Shown: piece after piece, positions 59,273 through 64,000 of the stretch
How positions within the stretch are numbered: position 1 is the first letter of the stretch
Layout: each line of letters starts with the position of its first letter
Translations under genes and position numbers: made by a program
Notes under the pieces: model-generated
What the model was told of the DNA's origin: nothing
The model's database searches: none
Seen by the model: only the letters and a program-made list of their open reading frames with translations
DNA from: Azospirillum sp. TSH64
GTDB taxonomy: Bacteria; Pseudomonadota; Alphaproteobacteria; Azospirillales; Azospirillaceae
DNA: 64,000 nucleotides
Direction of reading: 5' to 3'
Assembly (NCBI RefSeq): GCF_003116035.1
Contig: NZ_LGQW01000015.1
Location: forward strand, 1,048,096 to 1,112,095

Positions 59273-60529
59273 ATGCATCTCCAAGAGCTGAAGTGCAAAA
59301 GCCCCGCCGAACTGCTGGCGTTCGCGGAGGAGCTGCAGATCGAGAACGCGAGCACGCTGCGCAAGCAGGACATGATGTTCGCGATCCTGAAGCAGCTGGC
59401 GGAAAACGACATTCCGATCTTCGGCGACGGCGTGTTGGAGGTGCTGCAGGACGGGTTCGGTTTCCTGCGTTCGCCGGAAGCCAATTATCTGCCGGGTCCC
59501 GACGACATTTACGTCAGCCCCAGCCAGGTGCGCCGCTTCGGCCTGCGCACCGGCGACACGGTGGAAGGGCAGATCCGCTCGCCCAAGGACGGTGAGCGCT
59601 ATTTCGCCCTGCTGAAGGTCAACACCATCAATTTCGACGCGCCCGACAAGGTCCGTCACCGCATCAACTTCGACAACCTGACGCCGCTCTATCCGGAAGA
59701 ACGCATCCGGATGGAGGTCGAGGATCCCACCAAGAAGAACCTCACTGGCCGCATCGTCGACCTGGTGGCGCCGCTCGGCAAGGGGCAGCGCGGGCTGATC
59801 GTGGCGCCGCCGCGCACCGGCAAGACGGTGATGCTGCAGAACATCGCCCACTCGATCGCCACCAACCACCCCGAAGCTTACCTGATCGTCCTCCTGATCG
59901 ACGAGCGTCCGGAAGAAGTGACGGACATGGCCCGCTCGGTCCGCGGCGAGGTCATCAGCTCCACCTTCGACGAACCGGCGACCCGCCACGTCCAGGTCGC
60001 TGAAATGGTGATCGAGAAGGCCAAGCGGCTGGTCGAGCACAAGCGCGACGTGGTCATCCTGCTGGACAGCATCACCCGCCTGGCCCGCGCCTACAACACC
60101 GTGGTGCCGTCATCGGGCAAGGTGCTGACCGGCGGTGTCGACGCCAACGCCCTGCAGCGGCCCAAGCGCTTCTTCGGTGCCGCCCGCAACGTGGAAGAGG
60201 GCGGGTCGCTGACCATCATCGCCACCGCGCTGATCGACACCGGCAGCCGCATGGACGAGGTGATCTTCGAAGAGTTCAAGGGCACCGGCAACTCGGAAAT
60301 CGTGCTGGACCGCAAGCTCTCCGACAAGCGCACCTTCCCGGCCATCGACATCTCCAAGTCGGGCACCCGCAAGGAGGAGCTGCTGGTCGACAAGGGCACC
60401 ATGTCGAAGATGTGGATCCTGCGCCGCATCCTGATGCCGATGGGCGTGACCGACGCGGTGGACTTCCTGGTCGACAAGCTGAAGCACACCAAGTCGAACA
60501 ACGAGTTCTTCGAAAGCATGAACCAGTAA
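59273..60529 (+). CDS. rho: transcription termination factor Rho
   Basis: 418 residues, the E. coli length. The start [20 protein letters not shown] is at 59273. The OSB-fold RNA-binding domain shows [17 protein letters not shown] and [19 protein letters not shown]. Walker A is APPRTGKTV, Walker [17 protein letters not shown]. The Q- and R-loops are also in their usual places. Rho terminates transcripts in a hexameric ATP-driven manner. In many alphaproteobacteria mnmE follows rho; here mnmE is on the other side of oriC. Confidence 0.98.
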   Translation: MHLQELKCKSPAELLAFAEELQIENASTLRKQDMMFAILKQLAENDIPIFGDGVLEVLQDGFGFLRSPEANYLPGPDDIYVSPSQVRRFGLRTGDTVEGQIRSPKDGERYFALLKVNTINFDAPDKVRHRINFDNLTPLYPEERIRMEVEDPTKKNLTGRIVDLVAPLGKGQRGLIVAPPRTGKTVMLQNIAHSIATNHPEAYLIVLLIDERPEEVTDMARSVRGEVISSTFDEPATRHVQVAEMVIEKAKRLVEHKRDVVILLDSITRLARAYNTVVPSSGKVLTGGVDANALQRPKRFFGAARNVEEGGSLTIIATALIDTGSRMDEVIFEEFKGTGNSEIVLDRKLSDKRTFPAIDISKSGTRKEELLVDKGTMSKMWILRRILMPMGVTDAVDFLVDKLKHTKSNNEFFESMNQ

Positions 60530-60541
60530 GGTCGCGCCGGA

Positions 60542-60568
60542 TCCGCCCTCTCCTCTGCGGAGGGGGCG
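60542..60568 (+). terminator. GC-rich hairpin just after rho
   Basis: CCGCCCTCTCC and GGAGGGGGCGG (60544-60568 region) form a ten-pair stem with one mismatch about 12 bases after the rho stop. No T-run follows; the hairpin at 60589 does that. Confidence 0.45.
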
Positions 60569-60588
60569 GCCTGCCGTCGCGGTACAGA

Positions 60589-60627
60589 AAAAGGGCGGGG
60601 ACCTTCCGGTCACCCGCCCTTTTCCTT
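60589..60627. terminator. bidirectional terminator between rho and secB
   Basis: AAAAGGGCGGG (60589-60599) pairs perfectly with CCCGCCCTTTT (60613-60623), with A's on the left and T's on the right. It can serve convergent rho and secB transcripts. Confidence 0.85.
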
Positions 60628-60668
60628 GTTCGGCTCAACTCGATCCCTTCGGCCGATCCCGCTTGGGA

Positions 60669-61157
60669 TCAGAAGGGCGGCTGCTGCGGCTGTTCGGCCT
60701 GCTGGGCCGACTGGCGGTGGTACAGCTCGGCGAAGTCGATCGGGTTGATCATCAGCGGCGGGAAGCCGCCTTCGCGGGTCGCGCTGGAGACGATGGCGCG
60801 GGCGAACGGGAAGATCATCCGGGCGCCTTCGATCATCAGGACCGGGCGGTGATGCTCTTCCGGCAGGCCGGGGAACTGGAACAGCGCGCCATAGGCCAGC
60901 TCGACCAGGAAGGCGACGGACTCGCCCTGGCGGGCTTCGCAGCGCAGGTTCAGCGTCAGCTCGTAAATGTCGTCGCCGACCTTCTGGCCCTGGACGTCGA
61001 CGCCGATGTTGACCTGAGGCTGCGGCTGGTTCGGCAGCAGGCTCTGCGGGGCGTTGGGGTTCTCGAAGGAGAAGTCCTTCACATACTGCGCGAGGACATG
61101 CATCGGCAGCGAAGACGTCTGCTGCTGCTCGGCGCCGTTGCTCATCTGATCGGACAT
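60669..61157 (-). CDS. secB: protein-export chaperone SecB
   Basis: 162 residues with QYVKDFSFENPNAPQSL, the SecA/client binding region LTLNLRCEAR, and the final FAELYHRQSAQQAEQ. SecB tetramers keep pre-secretory proteins unfolded and bring them to SecA. The tail is Gln/Pro-rich. fxsA lies upstream on the same strand, with about 200 bases between. Confidence 0.95.
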   Translation of the reverse strand: MSDQMSNGAEQQQTSSLPMHVLAQYVKDFSFENPNAPQSLLPNQPQPQVNIGVDVQGQKVGDDIYELTLNLRCEARQGESVAFLVELAYGALFQFPGLPEEHHRPVLMIEGARMIFPFARAIVSSATREGGFPPLMINPIDFAELYHRQSAQQAEQPQQPPF

Positions 61158-61356
61158 AACGGACTCCTAATCGCCGGCCCGCTTTCCATCCCCGATCCCG
61201 GTAGGGACGGAGGGCAGGGGTCGCAGGCCGACCCGGATGTGAGGTGACAGGGTTTGGTTCGCGACGGTTGTGCCTTCGCCCAACGGGCTGGCTATCATGG
61301 ATCGGCCGTCCTGCCAACGGAAACCGCCGACGGGAAACCGGCCGCCGGGCAGCGGC

Positions 61357-62004
61357 TCAGCGCCGCTCGTCCGGACGCTGCCTGCCCCATTGGGAATCGG
61401 TCAGCCGCGGCGCGTCGCGATCCTCGCCGGTCCTGTCCTCCGGGGTAACGTCGCGGAAATCCCCATCGATGACGCCGGGCACGCCGGGAGTGGGGCGGAA
61501 GGGATCGTCACCGCGGCGCGGACCGCCGGTGCCGAATTCCGCACTGCCGAAACCCTGGTCGCCGCTGGTGGGGCCGCCGGCCGCGCCTCCGAAACCGGGA
61601 CCGAAGCCCCCGGCTCCGAATCCACCCCGGCCCGTGGTGGTGAAGACCGGCATGCCGGCGCCGATCCGGCTGAACAACCAGCGGCCGATGCCGCGTCGCA
61701 GCGGCCGGATCAGCAGCAGGATGCCGAGGATGTCGGTCAGGAAGCCGGGGATGATCAGCAGGACGCCGGCCAGCACCGCGCAGAAGCCGTCGAGCACGGT
61801 GCCGATGGGTGCTTCGCCGCGCGCCGCCGCCGCCTGGGCCTTGCTCAGCGAGGCCAGCCCCTGGTGACGCACCAGCAGCACGCCCACCACCGCCGACAGG
61901 GCCAGCAGCCCGATGGTCGGCCCGGCGCCGATCCAATCGCCGACCTGGATGAATCCGACGATCTCCAGGATCGGCAGAAGAAGGATCAACAACAGGGGAT
62001 TCAT
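61357..62004 (-). CDS. fxsA: FxsA family membrane protein
   Basis: 215 residues. The first 110 hold the FxsA domain with four hydrophobic segments: LLILLLPILEIVGFIQVGDWIG and the middle GFCAVLAGVLLIIPGFLTDILG, as in the E. coli protein that relieves F-plasmid exclusion of phage T7. After residue ~120 the chain is a Gly/Arg/Pro-rich tail (FGAGGFGPGFGG), likely disordered. Its physiological role is not known. It is divergent from timA. Confidence 0.9.
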   Translation of the reverse strand: MNPLLLILLLPILEIVGFIQVGDWIGAGPTIGLLALSAVVGVLLVRHQGLASLSKAQAAAARGEAPIGTVLDGFCAVLAGVLLIIPGFLTDILGILLLIRPLRRGIGRWLFSRIGAGMPVFTTTGRGGFGAGGFGPGFGGAAGGPTSGDQGFGSAEFGTGGPRRGDDPFRPTPGVPGVIDGDFRDVTPEDRTGEDRDAPRLTDSQWGRQRPDERR

Positions 62005-62222
62005 GGTGTCCTTGCTCTTCGGGCTCGCTGCCCCTATCTAGGTTTGGATAGGTCGACCGGTCGAAAGACTGCCGGCCTCACCCAATTGGCGGTTCAATCG
62101 GCAATTACCGGCGGGCAAGCAACACGTAATGCCGAGCGGCCGCAAGGTCCAGAGGCGGGCCGGATCCGCCGGCGATTTCGCCGCAGCCAGACGTTCACGA
62201 CAAATCGTATCGGAAGGAACAG

Positions 62223-62921
62223 ATGATGGGAGACGGGTTCGTGTTCATCGAGATCGTGATCTTCGCGATGATCGCGGCCTTCCTCGTCTATCGGCTGCGC
62301 AGCGTGCTGGGCCGCCGCACGGGGGAGGAGCGGCAGCGGTCCAACCCCTTCACCCCGGCTCCGGGGGCGGCGAAGCCCGACAACGTCGTGAATTTGCCGG
62401 AGCGCAACCGGACGCGACCGGATGTCGCACCCGGCGCCGACGTGGTGGTTTCGGACGAGCCGCTGTCGCTTGCCGCCTCCATCGACCAGATCCGGGCCGC
62501 CGATCCGACCTTCGACGAGAAGCATTTCCTGGAAGGCTCCAAGGCCGCCTTCGCCATGATCGTCGATGCCTTCGCCCGCGGCGACACCGCGACGCTGCGC
62601 CCGCTGCTGGCCGACGACGTCTATGACAGCTTCGCCCAGGTCATCCGCGACCGCCAAGCCGCCGGCGAGCAGCACGAGGCCCGCATCGAGCAGGTCCGCG
62701 AGGCCGAGGTGGTGGAGGCGAAGCTGGATGCCGGCCGCACCGCCCGCGTCACCGTGCGTCTGGTCTCCGATCAGGTGAATGTGGTGCGCGACCGCAACGG
62801 CGCCATCGTCGATGGCGACCCCAAGGCGCTGGTGGAGAACACCGACGTCTGGACCTTCGCCCGCAACCTCCGCTCCCGCGATCCGAACTGGGCGCTGGTC
62901 GAGGTGCGTCCTGTCCAGTGA
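62223..62921 (+). CDS. TIM44-domain protein TimA
   Basis: 232 residues. One N-terminal membrane helix (FVFIEIVIFAMIAAFLVYRLRSVLG), a Pro-rich linker, and a C-terminal Tim44 domain (~95-232, from FLEGSKAAFAMIVDAFARGD to DPNWALVEVR). Bacterial TimA is the homologue of the mitochondrial import motor subunit Tim44; in Caulobacter it is a membrane-bound protein of unclear function. The start at 62223 or the next codon is possible. mltA follows 17 bases later. Confidence 0.88.
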   Translation: MMGDGFVFIEIVIFAMIAAFLVYRLRSVLGRRTGEERQRSNPFTPAPGAAKPDNVVNLPERNRTRPDVAPGADVVVSDEPLSLAASIDQIRAADPTFDEKHFLEGSKAAFAMIVDAFARGDTATLRPLLADDVYDSFAQVIRDRQAAGEQHEARIEQVREAEVVEAKLDAGRTARVTVRLVSDQVNVVRDRNGAIVDGDPKALVENTDVWTFARNLRSRDPNWALVEVRPVQ

Positions 62922-62938
62922 GGAACGACCGCCAGCAA

Positions 62939-64000
62939 TGACGCATCGTCACCGTACCGGTTTCAGCGCCATCGCCCTCTTCGGGGCGGTGGCGTTGCTG
63001 TTTTCGGCCTGCGCGCCCAAGGAGGAGGCCAAGCCGCCGCCCGACGCCCTGACCCTGGCGCCGCTGTCCTTTGCCGATCTGGCCGGCTGGCGCAGCGACC
63101 CGGTGGCGCAGGCGGTGCCGGCGCTCGCCCGCTCCTGCGCCCGCTTCAAAAGCCTGCCGGCCGACCGGATCGTCGGGCCGAACGGGGTGGCCGGGACCAT
63201 CGCCGACTGGCAGGGCCCCTGCGCCCGGCTGGCGGATCTGCCCGCCGGTGACGATGCCGCCGCCCGTGCCTTCTTCGAGCAGAACTTTACCCCCTACGCC
63301 GCCGGCAACAACGGTACCCGCGAGGGTCTGTTCACCGGCTATTACGAGGCCGAGCTGGAGGGCAGCCTGCGCCCGGATCCGGCCTATCCGGTGCCGCTCT
63401 ACCGCCGGCCGCCCGATCTGGTGATGGTCGATCTCGGCGACTTCTCCGACCGTTGGAAGGGCGAGCGCACCGCCGGCCGCGTGGTCGACGGCAAGCTGAA
63501 GCCTTACGAGGATCGCGCCGCCATTGTCGCCGGATCGCTGAAGGGCAAGGGGCTGGAGCTGGTGTGGGTGAAGGACCCGATCGGCGCCTTCTTCCTGCAA
63601 ATCCAGGGGTCGGGCCGGATCCGGCTGGCCGACGGCAGCGAGACGCGCATCGGCTACGCCGCCCAGAACGGCCACAAATACGTCGCCATCGGCAAGGAAC
63701 TGATCGACCGCGGTGCCTTGAAACGGGAGGAGGTCTCGCTCCAGACCATCCGCGCCTGGCTGCTGGCGCATCCCGACCAGGCGGCGGCGGTGATGAACGT
63801 CAACCCGTCCTACGTCTTCTTCCAGACGCTGACCGGCGACGGCCCGAACGGCGCCCAGGGCGTGGCGCTGACGCCCGGCCGCAGTCTGGCGGTCGACTCG
63901 AAGTTCATGCCCTATGGCGTTCCGGTGTGGCTGGATGCCGAGGACCCGGTCGATGCCGGGCAGCGGCTGCAACGGCTGCTGGTCGCCCAGGACACCGGCG
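62939..64000 (+). CDS. mltA: membrane-bound lytic murein transglycosylase A (partial, 3' end beyond window)
   Basis: The frame from ATG 62939 runs open to the right edge (354 codons). It begins with a lipoprotein signal peptide and lipobox (LLFSACAP). Domain A of MltA appears as GLFTGYYEAELEGSL, and the later IQGSGRIRLADGSETRIGYAAQNGHKY and FFQTLTGDGPNGAQGVALTPGRSLAVDSKFMP blocks are characteristic. MltA cleaves peptidoglycan glycan strands to 1,6-anhydromuropeptides at the outer membrane. The timA-mltA order is usual in alphaproteobacteria. Confidence 0.95.

Overview
The window is a chromosomal segment of a high-GC alphaproteobacterium. It most resembles Rhodospirillales, Azospirillum-like; this is inferred from gene content and order, not from any search. 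Supporting markers are a MucR-type regulator, the OlsB/OlsA ornithine-lipid pair, a TIM44-domain TimA next to MltA, HemJ as protoporphyrinogen oxidase, and a replication origin lying between the DUF299 (PEP synthase/PPDK regulatory protein) gene and hemE, as in Caulobacter and Rickettsia. Almost everything here is chromosomal housekeeping; no phage, insertion sequence, CRISPR array or secondary-metabolite cluster was seen.

Layout. 1-3.8 kb: poorly characterised genes (an acidic zinc-ribbon protein cut by the left edge, a DUF2383 helical bundle, a YgjV-like membrane protein, small cysteine-rich and charged proteins). 4-8.3 kb: tRNA-Gly, olsB-olsA, mucR diverging from a TusA-like gene, tsaB-rimI. 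8.4-11.3 kb: D-Ala-D-Ala dipeptidase, a polysaccharide-deacetylase homologue that has lost its metal-binding histidines, small unknowns. 11.3-15.2 kb: an AT-rich leader, then dnaK-dnaJ. 15.4-24.7 kb: diguanylate cyclase, thpR, a repeat-bearing spacer, aldo/keto reductase, FIST-domain protein, tesA divergent from ybbA-ybbP, and a Bax-inhibitor-1 protein. 24.7-32.7 kb: the phosphate regulon phoR-pstS-pstC-pstA-pstB-phoB on the minus strand, with a PHO box before pstS and no phoU. 32.8-41.8 kb: XRE-cupin regulator, GNAT enzyme, a PIN/Phd toxin-antitoxin pair, maeB, an MFS transporter, rph, rdgB, hemW and folA.

41.8-62.9 kb is the replication and segregation centre. parB, parA, rsmG, mnmG, mnmE, a thin [2Fe-2S] ferredoxin-like gene and a DUF6489 gene run leftward. 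They are followed by a thioredoxin-domain protein, an O6-alkylguanine methyltransferase and a quinone reductase. dnaQ-coaE-aroE-maf-DUF299 run leftward as one tightly overlapping operon up to oriC (about 55.68-56.11 kb). hemE-hemH-hemJ and rho run rightward from it. secB, fxsA, timA and mltA close the window. Four palindromic parS sites (36.46, 44.16, 46.21 and 53.64 kb) lie on the left side within 20 kb of oriC, three of them inside coding sequence.

The two genes truncated by the window edges (left, minus strand; mltA at the right) were read directly from the nucleotides. Starts were chosen by Shine-Dalgarno position, family length and overlap with neighbours. No database search was possible, so product names rest on recognised motifs and gene order.
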